A stretch of DNA of 64,000 nucleotides from an uncultured Eggerthellaceae bacterium (GTDB lineage Bacteria > Actinomycetota > Coriobacteriia > Coriobacteriales > Eggerthellaceae), in the NCBI GenBank assembly GCA_947566075.1, contig CANOIM010000009.1:1-64000 (forward strand), written 5' to 3'. The notes below the pieces were generated by a model. The model had not been told where the DNA came from. It saw only the letters and a program-made list of their open reading frames with translations, and searched no databases. This document shows, piece after piece, positions 6,773 through 16,726 of this stretch (within the stretch, counting starts at the first letter, position 1; each line of letters opens with the position of its first letter). The position numbers were made by a program, and so were the translations under genes.

Positions 6773-9700
6773 TCTGTTCTCCTTTCTTCTGAGGCCATTA
6801 CCCCTTGTATGAGACGACAGGACCCGCCTTCCACGACATAGCCTTTGCCTGCGCCCATCTTGGCATCAGGAAGCAGGCTGCGGTCATAGGAGATGCTGAT
6901 GGCGTTCTGACCTTCTATCCCCGGCCCGACCCACACCCCATCCCGCAAGGTCAGGTGCGCCTTGAACCACTCCTCATAGCCATAGCTGGCATCATGGGCA
7001 GCATCGAAGAGGATGACGGATACCTTGCCTTGGGGAACCAGGCCCTTCAAGAGGCTCTTGCACGCTGATGCCGCCTCTTGAGGGCAGCGGCTGAGGAACC
7101 CCGTGATGCCTGATATGAAGATGACCACGGGCTTGCCGGACCCCCTCTGGGCAAGACCGATCAGGTATGGGATGGCGAACTCATCTTTGCGGGTAGAGAA
7201 GGCGCACCCGTGCGGTTGGGCATCCAGAGCCTGGGCCAGATCCAACACAGCGATATCCCGGCTATCCCGCTGCACCCAAGCTTCCACTAACCCGGCGATG
7301 AAGGGAGCGCCCGCCTTCGCCTTCAGATAGACCACCCGAACGAGAGGCGCTTCCGCAAGGTTGAAGGTTGCCTGATCAAGGGTGTCATAGAAGAGGCCAT
7401 AGGGCTCTTCCCCCGGTCCCACCTGTGCGCTTGAGAGCATAGACGGCGTGACCCTTTCAGGGGGCATGGGAATGGAGGGTGCAGCATCACCTTGGCTTTG
7501 GGCCATGGCGGTGCAGGTGCGAACGATGATGTCATATTCGCTTTCATCCTCAGAGCCTAGGGATGCTGCTTGGAATTCACAAAGAGCGCCGTGTACCTTG
7601 GCCAGGCCACGGCCAAAGCCCTGGGGTGCTGCAATGCCCTGGAGAGGACCGAAGAGCATGACAAGATCAGATGGGTCTGGCAAGTTGCAGGCTATGATTT
7701 GCCTGAAATAGCTCTTCAGCCGCATGCGCACAGAACCAGGCGTCTCTCCCACCGCAACGACGAATACGCCAGCTTGGGCTGACTCGCGCCCAAGGCTGAT
7801 CAGATCCTCTTCCAGATCCGGGAAAGCGTCCGAGAAAGCAGCGAGGCCGTTGATGATGACGAGAACCGCTGGACAGCCTTCGGCCCTTTCACGATAACGA
7901 GCGAAGGAACCGCCATAGGGAGCGAACTGCGAACGACGCTCAGCTATGAGCTTCCGCAGGGTTCCGAAGAATCGCTTGACCTTATCGTCATCCTCTAAGG
8001 TCATGACATCTCCCACTTGGGGCGCTCCCGCGAAGGCGAGCAATGACTGGCTGCCCAGATCCAAGAGGTATGCATGCAACGTACGCGCTGAATGCTGGCC
8101 CAGGGCAGAGAAGAGCAACGCCCGGAGGATCTGCTCTGCCCCCGCATCAGGGCTGCCATAGATGAGGGCGTTCCCCTCTTCCAGCAACGGAAGCGTCAAA
8201 GCCCCTTGAGCTTGGCAAGCTGGATGATCATAGATGCCCACGACGGGCTCTAGGGAGAAGCCGTCAGCCCCTTCTCGCGGGAAGCGATGCTCTATCTCAG
8301 CGAGGGTGACATGAGAGGGAAGGGGTGGCAGCCAAAGAGGCTGAGCGTGCCTATGCTGAGCTGCAGCCACGCTAACGATATGCTCTGCCACCGCCACGGC
8401 CTGGGAAGCAGCAGGCTGCTGGGATGTTCCTGGCTGTGGCAGCTTCATGGTGAGGAGGGGCCTCCCCGTAGCAGAGATATAGCTGACCCCCTGGTCCTGG
8501 GAGACAGAAAGAGCCTGGCCCGCTTCGTAAGGCACGCCAGCGTAGCCAGATTGGCCTTGGATGAAGAGCTCGTTGTACCCCACGGCTAGGAAGAACCGGC
8601 CTGGCTGAGCGATCCCCGCCGCATCGGGCCGCTTGATGACCTCTTGGGAGTCAGCCGTATCAGCCACTTTGAGCGCGACCTTGAAACGGGCGTTCGACCA
8701 GATCTGGTCATTGACCACGCCGCTGGGCTTCTGGGTTGCCAAGAGGAGATGCACCCCTAAAGAACGTCCGATACGCGACGCAGAGATGAGCTCATCCATG
8801 AACTCAGGATGCTGCTGTTTGAGCTCTGCGAATTCATCAGCTATCACGATGAGATGCGGGCATGGCTCTGACACCTTCCCCTGACGGAAGAGATCCAGGT
8901 ACCTATAGATGTCAACGTTGTCTCCCCCGAGCACCTCCCGAGCCTCATTGAAGAGCCGCTGGCGACGGCGCAGTTCGCTCTGAAGAGAGACGAGGCTGCG
9001 CGCTATGGCCGAGCCATCTAGATTAGTGACCGTTCCCGCGAGGTGAGGAAGCTTGAAGCGATCATTGTTGAAGGCTTTAGCAAGACCGCCGCCTTTATAG
9101 TCGATCAGGACGAAAGCCACGTCATCGGGAGAGAAGCTCAGCGCCAGGGAGAGCACATAGGTGATGATGAATTCTGATTTGCCTGAACCGGTAGTGCCCG
9201 CGATGAGCCCATGGGGGCCGTGGGCGTCTTCATGGAGGTTGAGCATGAGAGGATCACCGGCGGCATCTACGCCAACCGGACAAGCCAAGGTATCTGACGC
9301 ATTGTTTTCTCTCCAGCGATCAGCCACGTTCAGATGATCCACATAGGCCACGCCCAGCATCTGCAAGAAGGAGAGCCTCTCCGGGAGCCGTTCGGCGGTT
9401 TCCGGAGCTTCTAGACGGGCCTTCCCAAGGTCAAGGGCGAACGACTGAGCCTGGTCAAGGGAGAGGGGAGGATCAGGTACGAAGGGTTTGCGGATGCCTG
9501 CAGGGTCATCCCGATCCAACAGGTAGGAACCCGCTTCGCTTTCCCCGATGATGGTGCGGCACTGCAAGGGAAGCTCATGATAGTGACGTGCACAGGCGAT
9601 CACCGTGAAGCCACTGCCGCCTTTTGCAGTCAGGACATCCTTCACGATCTTTGCCCGATCATACACAGCCTTCGAAGGGCAAACCAAGATCACGTAGGGT

Positions 9701-11307
9701 TTGGCTTCTCGAGCATCAAAGCCTTCAGCGCTAAGACGCTCTTCCAGCATCTTCCCCAAGACCGCCCCCAACGCATTCGCCTCCTCCAAAGATGACGAGA
9801 AGAAGCGAACAGTCTTGTCAGTAGAGAAGAGATGAGGGATGTAGCGAGCGAATGCCCAAGAAGAGGCTGTTGCCTCATCGGCCAGGAGAGCGACCCGCAC
9901 ATCCCGGTAGGAATGGAGGGCGCAGAGTTGGATGAGGATATTGCGCAGGAAACCATCCGTGAACGGAAGGCTACCTACGATGCCGATGACCGGGTTCGCT
10001 ATCAGCGAATACCCCAAGGGAACATCGCCCAAGACAGGGGGTTCGCAAGCGAAAGCCTCTACGGCATCTTGTAGATCATCCTCTTGGAGGCTGAATCGGA
10101 TATCCGGGAAGCGGGTGTTGGCCTTGAGGGGCAGGTCTCCCCTGCCAAGGCGCACCTCTAAGTAATCCCCGTGCAAAGAGGTTCGAGACAAGAAGTGCGC
10201 ATCCTGCTTCGAAGCCACCTCCAGGCAGGTAAGGGGCGAGAGCCTATTCTCTTGGAGGATCTCCTTTTGCAGTTGGGTTTCCTGCTGCAGTTGGGAGCGC
10301 ATCCTCCCCAGATACTGGGAATAAGCGCTTCGCCGTTGGGCCTCTCTTCGATCGTGCTGCTTACGTTGGTAGCGCTTGCTCAAAAGCGGCCAGAGCACGC
10401 TTCCCGCCAGCATGGCCACCGCCATGGCCAGCAGGGGAACCGCTCGGAGCAGGCTGCCGTTCTGCTGAAAGGCGAACAGGATGGAGATGCTGGCCGAAAG
10501 AACAGAGGCCAAAGCCATGGCCAATGAAGGCCCTATGCGCATGCTCACGGGCGTATCGTCCTCACGGTCTGGCTGAGGAGGCGCGTCGATGATGAATTCC
10601 TTGGGTTCGATGGAGCGGGCAAAGCGCAATGCTGGATAGAAATGGTCCCGTTGAGGAACAGAACGATCCCTATCCGGCAGTGTGCAAGGAGGCTGGAATG
10701 CCACAAGCCCCGGAGCCTCTTTGATATCCACACTGTCTTCCGGATCATTCACCGAGATGAGCCTGTGACCGATGGTGATACGCAACCCGAGGATGGTGAT
10801 CATATCTCCGCAATGAAGGCTGACCGGGATGCCCTGCTGCACCTTACTGCCATTCAGGAACACGCCATTCGAAGACCCTTGATCTGTGAGAGAGAACGAT
10901 CCTCCCCGGAACAAGAGCTCTGCATGATGAGAGGAGACGAAGGGAGAGGGATAAACGATCCTATTGTCATCAGTGCGCCCGATGGTGAGCTTCGCTTCTT
11001 GAGAGAACCCCAGGATGCGCGTCGTTCTGTCTCCCTTAGTAGAATGGTGGCTGAGGAGCGTCCAGCGGCCACCCTTTCCTTCCACTGCGAAGAGCATCGG
11101 TTCCTTGAATGACACGACAAGACAACCCTCTGAAGCCACCCCTGCGAACGTGAGGCCTTCCGCAGGAACCAAGCTCCAACCCGTTCCAACCGCTTCAGCG
11201 AAGACGACCTTGGTGCCCGTTGCGTCTTGGATCCAATAGGCACCATGAGCCTCATCGGGCAGGGATGCCAGATGAGTGCGTTCGCTTGACTGGACAGTGA
11301 TGAGCAT
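6769..11307 (-). CDS. essC: EssC-type type VII secretion ATPase with FHA domain
   Basis: The 1512-aa motor of the secretion system. Order: N-terminal beta-rich region; FHA domain at about 105-180 ('GRTDDNR', 'GSSNGVFLNG'); two membrane segments near 270-310; first FtsK/SpoIIIE ATPase with Walker A 'GTTGSGKS' near residue 700 and Walker B 'IVIADEFAE'; then ATPase-like repeats, in the first of which the P-loop is degenerate ('YGSPDAGAE', near 1046). A competent first domain and degenerate later domains is the usual EssC pattern. Length matches EssC of Firmicutes. It lies 23 bp after the WXG100 gene. The FHA domain may connect it to the operon's kinase. Confidence 0.93.
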   Translation of the reverse strand: MLITVQSSERTHLASLPDEAHGAYWIQDATGTKVVFAEAVGTGWSLVPAEGLTFAGVASEGCLVVSFKEPMLFAVEGKGGRWTLLSHHSTKGDRTTRILGFSQEAKLTIGRTDDNRIVYPSPFVSSHHAELLFRGGSFSLTDQGSSNGVFLNGSKVQQGIPVSLHCGDMITILGLRITIGHRLISVNDPEDSVDIKEAPGLVAFQPPCTLPDRDRSVPQRDHFYPALRFARSIEPKEFIIDAPPQPDREDDTPVSMRIGPSLAMALASVLSASISILFAFQQNGSLLRAVPLLAMAVAMLAGSVLWPLLSKRYQRKQHDRREAQRRSAYSQYLGRMRSQLQQETQLQKEILQENRLSPLTCLEVASKQDAHFLSRTSLHGDYLEVRLGRGDLPLKANTRFPDIRFSLQEDDLQDAVEAFACEPPVLGDVPLGYSLIANPVIGIVGSLPFTDGFLRNILIQLCALHSYRDVRVALLADEATASSWAFARYIPHLFSTDKTVRFFSSSLEEANALGAVLGKMLEERLSAEGFDAREAKPYVILVCPSKAVYDRAKIVKDVLTAKGGSGFTVIACARHYHELPLQCRTIIGESEAGSYLLDRDDPAGIRKPFVPDPPLSLDQAQSFALDLGKARLEAPETAERLPERLSFLQMLGVAYVDHLNVADRWRENNASDTLACPVGVDAAGDPLMLNLHEDAHGPHGLIAGTTGSGKSEFIITYVLSLALSFSPDDVAFVLIDYKGGGLAKAFNNDRFKLPHLAGTVTNLDGSAIARSLVSLQSELRRRQRLFNEAREVLGGDNVDIYRYLDLFRQGKVSEPCPHLIVIADEFAELKQQHPEFMDELISASRIGRSLGVHLLLATQKPSGVVNDQIWSNARFKVALKVADTADSQEVIKRPDAAGIAQPGRFFLAVGYNELFIQGQSGYAGVPYEAGQALSVSQDQGVSYISATGRPLLTMKLPQPGTSQQPAASQAVAVAEHIVSVAAAQHRHAQPLWLPPLPSHVTLAEIEHRFPREGADGFSLEPVVGIYDHPACQAQGALTLPLLEEGNALIYGSPDAGAEQILRALLFSALGQHSARTLHAYLLDLGSQSLLAFAGAPQVGDVMTLEDDDKVKRFFGTLRKLIAERRSQFAPYGGSFARYRERAEGCPAVLVIINGLAAFSDAFPDLEEDLISLGRESAQAGVFVVAVGETPGSVRMRLKSYFRQIIACNLPDPSDLVMLFGPLQGIAAPQGFGRGLAKVHGALCEFQAASLGSEDESEYDIIVRTCTAMAQSQGDAAPSIPMPPERVTPSMLSSAQVGPGEEPYGLFYDTLDQATFNLAEAPLVRVVYLKAKAGAPFIAGLVEAWVQRDSRDIAVLDLAQALDAQPHGCAFSTRKDEFAIPYLIGLAQRGSGKPVVIFISGITGFLSRCPQEAASACKSLLKGLVPQGKVSVILFDAAHDASYGYEEWFKAHLTLRDGVWVGPGIEGQNAISISYDRSLLPDAKMGAGKGYVVEGGSCRLIQGVMASEERRTD

Positions 11308-11330
11308 GGGCTGACAGAAGGGACGATGGG

Positions 11331-11624
11331 CTAGCCGCGGAAACCCGATGCGATGCGCTGATCCATGTCTTGCATCTCTTGAGCTGTCCGGTCAAGGGCA
11401 TGGGCTATCTCTTGCACCATCTCTTGAGCCTTCTGGAAACCGGGTTTCAGCTCACTGGTATAACGCTCAGCGTAGGACCGGCTTGCCTCACCCTCCCATT
11501 CTTCTTGGAGTTGACCCAAGAGACGGTCCATGGATGAGATGGACTCACCGATCTTGGAAGCTTCAGTGCGGAATTCATTCGCGCGACCTCGCATCGTATC
11601 AGGGCTGATCCGGATATTCGCCAT
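11331..11624 (-). CDS. WXG100 protein, EsxA-like
   Basis: A 97-aa helical hairpin protein with W-E-G at the turn ('QEEWEGEASRSYAERY'), the hallmark of the WXG100 family secreted by type VII systems. Start at 11624 follows AGAAAGGAG; in-frame upstream codons would add 24 atypical residues. It is the only canonical WXG100 gene here, so it may act as a homodimer as EsxA does in Firmicutes. It directly precedes essC. Confidence 0.92.
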   Translation of the reverse strand: MANIRISPDTMRGRANEFRTEASKIGESISSMDRLLGQLQEEWEGEASRSYAERYTSELKPGFQKAQEMVQEIAHALDRTAQEMQDMDQRIASGFRG

Positions 11625-11664
11625 AGTGGCTCCTTTCTCTTGGCATACAAGGCCCTTTGCCTTG

Positions 11665-14583
11665 CTATTCCTTCTTCTGGGCCCGAGACCGCCCAAGGAG
11701 GAAGACCGCCACTCCCAGTGCGATGATCCCGACGATCACGCAAACGATGGGGAGTGCGCCCTGCACCCAGCGAACCAACGGGTTGGAGTTCACGAAGATG
11801 GCAGGAGAATCTTGCACTGCTCTATTGCCTGCTTGGTCATAGGCTTCCACGGTGACAGCCTGATCAGCCACGGCTTCATACAGGACGACCTTCCGCGCGT
11901 CAGGATCTGCGAGAGCTTCGGCATTCAACGTTGTTGCTTCCTGCCCATTGACGCGAACCTCAGCATGATGAAACTTCGTGTTGTCTTCCACGGTGAATCC
12001 CACCTCGTGGAAGCTGCCAGAGCGTGTAGGCTCGCTGAAACCATTGAACGTGATGACGGGCGCGGTATCGTCAACCGTGAATACCACCTCAAGGGGCTTG
12101 CCTCTGTCTGCAGTTCTGCCGTTCAGGGTATTCATAGAGGCATTCCCTGCTGCATCTGTGGAATGCAGCGTGATCTGATAGGTGCCATCGGCAGCGAATG
12201 CGCTCTTGGGAATCACATATTCGCAAGCGGGCCATCCGTTATCGTTCTCTGCGGTAAGGGAATAGTCTATTCCCGAAACCAATGTGCGATTCGTTGGTCC
12301 ACTGGCGAGAGAGACCATCACATCATCTTCGTTGATGCCACTAGGGTTCACTTCGGTGATGCGCACATCCTGCACTGCTTCAGAACGCAGATACCCTTTA
12401 TCAACCATGGCACGGGTCTCACTATCCAAGGCATAGGTGGAACCAAAGCGATTGACAGACCAGCTAACCGTCTTGCTGGCGGTGTTCCCCGCCATATCCC
12501 GCGCATGCACCTCAAGTTGGTAGATGCCGTCATTTTCAGGAAGATCTGCGGGGCTTTCGCCGAAGAGGAACATCTCCGTTGCAGAGACAGAGGGAACCAT
12601 CTCATAGGGATAAGCAGACGCGCCCATTCCCATTGACTGGACGTCAACAGTGGATGCAGGATCAACATGCGCGTCGGCGATGGATACAGACAGAGCGCAC
12701 TGCCCCCGATAGGCGTGACGCGCAGCATCTCCATCACCGCCAACCTCCACAGTGATCTGAGGCGCTTCCGTATCGATGATGAATCCAGGGATGCTCACCG
12801 AAGGAAAGGGGTTGTGAGCTAAATCCATTCCTTCAACGGTCATGCTATAAGCTCCCGGACCAGGGAAGAAGATCGTGCAGCTATGATCATCTCCCTCACC
12901 TGCCCAGGAACTCAGCTGGGGTGGAGCAGCTTCTGCGCCGTTGTCAGCTTGGGCAACGGGCAGAATAGAGATGAGGCCCTCGGAGAAGTTGCGCTCTTTC
13001 ACCAGAACGGTGGCAGTGCGTGGTGCCTGATAATAAGTGCCATTCTGCGCTTCCTCGTTATCAAAGGTCACCGTAACGGCGGGGGCCGTTCTGTCCACGG
13101 TAAGCTCTGTAGAGAAGAGCCCGGAAGACTTCCCTACCAGATCAGTGACGCAGGCCTTGATGCTGTAGTGGGCATCAGCGAAGAGCTCATAGGAGGCATA
13201 CCAGCAACCCTCTTCCCCTTGCTGAAGATCCCTGGCTTTGTAGACATGGATCTGATCATCCTCCGCGATAGATGCTATGACCTGATCCGGATCGTATTCT
13301 TTGACGAAGCGGAAGTTCGGTTCAGTGATCTTGAACGTAGCTGTGCACCCTTCGCTGAGGAAGCTTCCCTCTGGGATATCCTTTCCATCAAAGGTGACCG
13401 AAAGCTGCGGTGTTGATGCATCCGTCACCAGTGCCAGAACCTCAGGGGGCACCTCCCTCACTCCTGCCATGTCAGGATCAGCTCTGTTCCCAGCCTTGTC
13501 TTGCACGAAAGCTTTGTAGGAATCAAGGGCGGTATCTTGGTCTCCATCAAGGATGAACTGCATGATGCCCTGCTCATCATCCTCCCCTGAAAGGGTGATG
13601 CCGCTTCTGGTCTGAGTCTGACCGGAAGCGCTGTCCCGGTATTCGATGCGCGCATCCCAGTCTGACAATCCTGAGACCTTCGGCTGAGGCATTTGGTCGG
13701 TCTCAGCCGACATTTCGCTCGTAAGATTCGGGGTGAACGCATCCATCACCGTCACGATGACCCGAGCGCTGGTCTTGAAGAACCAGAAGAGCCCGTCAGC
13801 CCGATGTTCACCTTCGACAGAGAATGCTGTTATCACGGGAGCGGTTCGGTCGATGTTGTAGCTGATGTCAGTGATCTGGGTGATCACGCTGTCATCATCC
13901 ATGGCGAAGAGGGCTACGCCGCAGTAGGCCCCTTCGGCGCTATTCATCATCACGGAATCTTGGTAAGGGCCATCAACGGCTTTGGCCAGCCTCCAACCAG
14001 GATAGGACGCCACGATGCTCTCAGCATTCGTCCAGACATCCTTCCCAGCGCCGCTGGAGAGCAAACCCTCAGGAGCTTGGCGGGAGGCTACCGGCTCCAC
14101 CCATATCTGCGAAGGAGGGTCCACAAGCTCATACTTCTCACTGAGAGCATCGCTCAGCGCGAAAGAGACGTTCACCATGAAACCGGTATCAGCTACCGGA
14201 GCAAAAGAGGTAGGGTAATCTTCCAAAGAGAATGACCCCAGGATGTCCTCGTTACCGTCTTCGCTATCTGCCTGGCTGAACCCAGGATGCCCTTTGATGG
14301 CCTCTTCCACAGCAGCCTTCGCATGGGCTTCTTGCACATCCTTATCTGCGCGGAACGGCAGAGATCCGAGGGTCAGGTCATCGATCACCTTCTTATTGGC
14401 CACTTCAGGACCATCTTCACCCTCCGATGGCTTCTGTCCCTCATCCTCAGCTGTCTTCTCTTCTGCATCCACCGGGGCCGTTTCGTTCCCCAAGATGGGA
14501 GCTGCGGGCCAGAGGAGAGCCACCATGAGAGCAGCCAGCAGCAGCGAGATGCCTTTGATGACTGCATTCCTTGCCCTGATCAT
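11665..14583 (-). CDS. Large Ig-repeat surface protein with C-terminal membrane anchor
   Basis: A 972-aa exported protein. An N-terminal signal or membrane segment ('ISLLLAALMVALLWPAAP') is followed by an acidic linker and a head region. About five bacterial Ig-like repeats follow, beginning near residues 241, 386, 494, 602 and 836, each opening with D-x-x-(A/T)-P. It ends in a transmembrane helix (about 937-960) with a basic tail. There is no LPxTG. Its start overlaps the previous stop (ATGA). No enzymatic motif is seen. Its place in the secretion operon and its membrane-extracellular-membrane layout suggest an envelope-spanning channel part or adhesin; this role is inferred. Confidence 0.8.
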   Translation of the reverse strand: MIRARNAVIKGISLLLAALMVALLWPAAPILGNETAPVDAEEKTAEDEGQKPSEGEDGPEVANKKVIDDLTLGSLPFRADKDVQEAHAKAAVEEAIKGHPGFSQADSEDGNEDILGSFSLEDYPTSFAPVADTGFMVNVSFALSDALSEKYELVDPPSQIWVEPVASRQAPEGLLSSGAGKDVWTNAESIVASYPGWRLAKAVDGPYQDSVMMNSAEGAYCGVALFAMDDDSVITQITDISYNIDRTAPVITAFSVEGEHRADGLFWFFKTSARVIVTVMDAFTPNLTSEMSAETDQMPQPKVSGLSDWDARIEYRDSASGQTQTRSGITLSGEDDEQGIMQFILDGDQDTALDSYKAFVQDKAGNRADPDMAGVREVPPEVLALVTDASTPQLSVTFDGKDIPEGSFLSEGCTATFKITEPNFRFVKEYDPDQVIASIAEDDQIHVYKARDLQQGEEGCWYASYELFADAHYSIKACVTDLVGKSSGLFSTELTVDRTAPAVTVTFDNEEAQNGTYYQAPRTATVLVKERNFSEGLISILPVAQADNGAEAAPPQLSSWAGEGDDHSCTIFFPGPGAYSMTVEGMDLAHNPFPSVSIPGFIIDTEAPQITVEVGGDGDAARHAYRGQCALSVSIADAHVDPASTVDVQSMGMGASAYPYEMVPSVSATEMFLFGESPADLPENDGIYQLEVHARDMAGNTASKTVSWSVNRFGSTYALDSETRAMVDKGYLRSEAVQDVRITEVNPSGINEDDVMVSLASGPTNRTLVSGIDYSLTAENDNGWPACEYVIPKSAFAADGTYQITLHSTDAAGNASMNTLNGRTADRGKPLEVVFTVDDTAPVITFNGFSEPTRSGSFHEVGFTVEDNTKFHHAEVRVNGQEATTLNAEALADPDARKVVLYEAVADQAVTVEAYDQAGNRAVQDSPAIFVNSNPLVRWVQGALPIVCVIVGIIALGVAVFLLGRSRAQKKE

Positions 14584-14888
14584 GCGAAGACCCCTTTCTG
14601 TGCTTCCCTGATCACTTTGCCTGTTGTGTCCTCTTCGCTGTCTGCCTCTTCGGGCAGGATGCAGGTAGGCATATCCTCTTCTTCCTCCTCTTCAGGACAG
14701 GGGCCACCGTTCGTTATGGAAGGGCTGTACCCCGCCCTCTGCCTTTGGACAGCGCTCTTGGGCCTATGACGCAAGAACCTGATGGCATAGGCAACGTTGA
14801 GCTTCACGAAGATGATGGCCGCTGCCACAGCCGAGCAACCTGCCAGCCCAAAACACGCCACCGCTACCCCTAGAAGGAACCCCTCCAT
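14580..14888 (-). CDS. Small single-pass membrane protein of the secretion locus
   Basis: A 102-aa protein with one N-terminal transmembrane segment ('LLGVAVACFGLAGCSAVAAA') and a basic then strongly acidic cytoplasmic tail containing a run of glutamates. Start at 14888 is set by an AGGTGATG site; a longer in-frame start adds 27 residues with no site. It starts 4 bp after the kinase stop codon and overlaps the next gene by ATGA. I recognise no family. It could fill the role of the small membrane component EssA, but that is only positional inference. Confidence 0.7.
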   Translation of the reverse strand: MEGFLLGVAVACFGLAGCSAVAAAIIFVKLNVAYAIRFLRHRPKSAVQRQRAGYSPSITNGGPCPEEEEEEDMPTCILPEEADSEEDTTGKVIREAQKGVFA

Positions 14889-14892
14889 GTCA

Positions 14893-16668
14893 TCACCTGC
14901 CTTCCAAGACGGCAGCGCCTGTATATGCCGTAGCGATCTTCGTGGCGCTCTCGTTTCGGAGCCGTTCAAGGGTCCGGCCGCGAAGCTGTTCGTTTGCTTC
15001 TGTGGTGAGATCCAGAGCTGAGAGCTGTTCGCTCACGCTTTGCGCCAGTGATGTCATGGCTTCTTCGCTCACGCCCCCGATGCTCTTGAATTTGCCCAGA
15101 TAGGCTTCAAGGGAATGGGCGATGAGCACGCAGCTATCCAGCTGCATGACCTCCAATGGCTCTTGGCTGATGCGCCCGGCAAGGGATTCCAAGCTGTCCC
15201 AGAAGCCCCGGTAAAGCTCCCTGTCTTCATCCCCTTGCATCACTGCGGTGTCTATCCCTGAGATGAAAGCAGCGATGGTGGCGTAGTCTTGGGCCGTTAC
15301 ATGGCGTTCGAAGGATGCATCTTGGGCGGCATGAACGAAGTGATCCAAGGACGCCTTGATGCGCGTGGTTTGGTTCTCCTCATAGGAACCCGTTTGGCCA
15401 TAGGAATAGAAATACCAATACAAGCGCCCCAGCTCATAGGAAAGCTCGGCGAAGCGCGGAGAAGCCTGGAGCGCGATGAGGTTGCTGCGATAGACCTCAT
15501 CAAGCTGTTGCTTCTCTTCGAAGGCGAATTGGCCATCTAGCTTATAACTGTTGATGAGACCTTCGTAAGCATCAACGGCGTCAGGGCATTCCTTGATGGC
15601 GGCAAGGTATTCCGCCTGGGCCTCAGACGGATCAGTTTGAACGCGCGCATCCGCTACGTCCATGTGGTACTGATAGCTCTGGGTGATCAACCCATCCCGA
15701 ACACCCAAGCAAGCGAACCCCAAAACGAGCAGGATCACAGCAGAAACAACGGTTGCTCCGAAGGCCATGACCCTGTGGCGCTGGGTTGCCTTATAAGCCC
15801 GAGTGAGTTCGGGGTAGACCTCTAGGTCAGCCGCCAGCTCTTCGCAGCTCTGATAACGGCTTTCCCGCACCAATTCCGTGCATTTGGGGATGATGACGTC
15901 AGCGAATCCTTCACCCACACGGGGGTTAGCCTCCCGCACATCGGGGAGCGGGAACTCCACCGGGGGCGCAGCCCCGCCCAACAGATGCCAGAGGGTAGCC
16001 CCCATACCATAGATATCAGCGCGTTCATCCGTTTGGGCCTTGCCGTATTGTTCAGGGGCCGCGTAACCCGTAGTGCCGAAGGCGACGGTATCTTGCCGCT
16101 GTTCCTCCTTGTATTCCCGAGCCACGCCCAGGTCGATCAGCTTCACGTACCCATCAGGATGGAGCATGATGTTGTTCGGCTTCATATCCCGATAGATGAT
16201 GGGCGGGTCTTGCCGATGAAGATAGCTGAGGGCGTCACAGATCTGGAGCATCCAGCGCTGGACATCCGCTTCGCTCTGCGGCCCCTGCTTTTGGACGACC
16301 TTGTCCAGGGATTCACCTTCCACATGATCCATGACCACGTAGATGCGCTCTGGCGTCTTCTCTATATCAACGATGCCCACGATGGCCGGATGCTGGAGCT
16401 TTGAGAGGAGCTCTGCTTCACTGGCCAAGGATTGTTCGATAGGGCGGCCTGCCGGATCAACAGCGAAGCGGTCAACCTCTTTGACGGCCCATTGCTTGTT
16501 GGGTAGCTCCAAGTCCCGCGCCAGATAGACCCGACTCATGCCCCCTTCGCCGATGAGCGCGAGGATCTCATACTTGCCCTTGAGAACATCTCCGCGTTCG
16601 AGGCCCCCGTGCCTTTGAGGTGCAGGTTGAACAGACCGCGCAGGAGCGCTTGCCCCAAAAGCGTTCAT
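14893..16668 (-). CDS. Membrane Ser/Thr protein kinase heading the secretion operon
   Basis: A 591-aa protein: cytoplasmic Hanks-type kinase domain (about 30-290), one transmembrane helix (about 302-325) and a 260-residue extracellular helical part resembling TPR-like repeats. Kinase motifs are present: glycine loop 'IGEGGMSRVY', Lys63 in 'AVKEV', catalytic loop 'YRDMKPNN' (Tyr replaces His of HRD), metal site DLG and 'YAAPEQYG'. The layout kinase-TM-extracellular domain matches EssB, which in staphylococci is a pseudokinase; here the catalytic residues are retained. Strong GAGGAGGTG site. Likely targets are the FHA partner proteins of the same operon or their ligands. Confidence 0.9.
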   Translation of the reverse strand: MNAFGASAPARSVQPAPQRHGGLERGDVLKGKYEILALIGEGGMSRVYLARDLELPNKQWAVKEVDRFAVDPAGRPIEQSLASEAELLSKLQHPAIVGIVDIEKTPERIYVVMDHVEGESLDKVVQKQGPQSEADVQRWMLQICDALSYLHRQDPPIIYRDMKPNNIMLHPDGYVKLIDLGVAREYKEEQRQDTVAFGTTGYAAPEQYGKAQTDERADIYGMGATLWHLLGGAAPPVEFPLPDVREANPRVGEGFADVIIPKCTELVRESRYQSCEELAADLEVYPELTRAYKATQRHRVMAFGATVVSAVILLVLGFACLGVRDGLITQSYQYHMDVADARVQTDPSEAQAEYLAAIKECPDAVDAYEGLINSYKLDGQFAFEEKQQLDEVYRSNLIALQASPRFAELSYELGRLYWYFYSYGQTGSYEENQTTRIKASLDHFVHAAQDASFERHVTAQDYATIAAFISGIDTAVMQGDEDRELYRGFWDSLESLAGRISQEPLEVMQLDSCVLIAHSLEAYLGKFKSIGGVSEEAMTSLAQSVSEQLSALDLTTEANEQLRGRTLERLRNESATKIATAYTGAAVLEGR

Positions 16669-16702
16669 GTCTCATGCACCTCCTCTTGCCTCATATGCAT
16701 AG

Positions 16703-16722
16703 CATCATTTATGTGAATGATG
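16703..16722. promoter_or_regulatory. Operator-like palindrome in the secretion operon leader
   Basis: CATCATT at 16703-16709 and AATGATG at 16716-16722 form a perfect 7-bp inverted repeat with a 6-base gap. It would overlap the transcription start of the predicted promoter of the kinase-led operon, a position where a bound repressor would block transcription. No matching regulator gene is adjacent. Confidence 0.35.
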
Positions 16723-16726
16723 AAAA

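Noticed and set aside
11530..12636. 368-codon plus-strand frame opposite the Ig-repeat gene
   Set aside because: No recognisable domain or start signal; the minus-strand frame has a signal peptide, repeats and a TM anchor.
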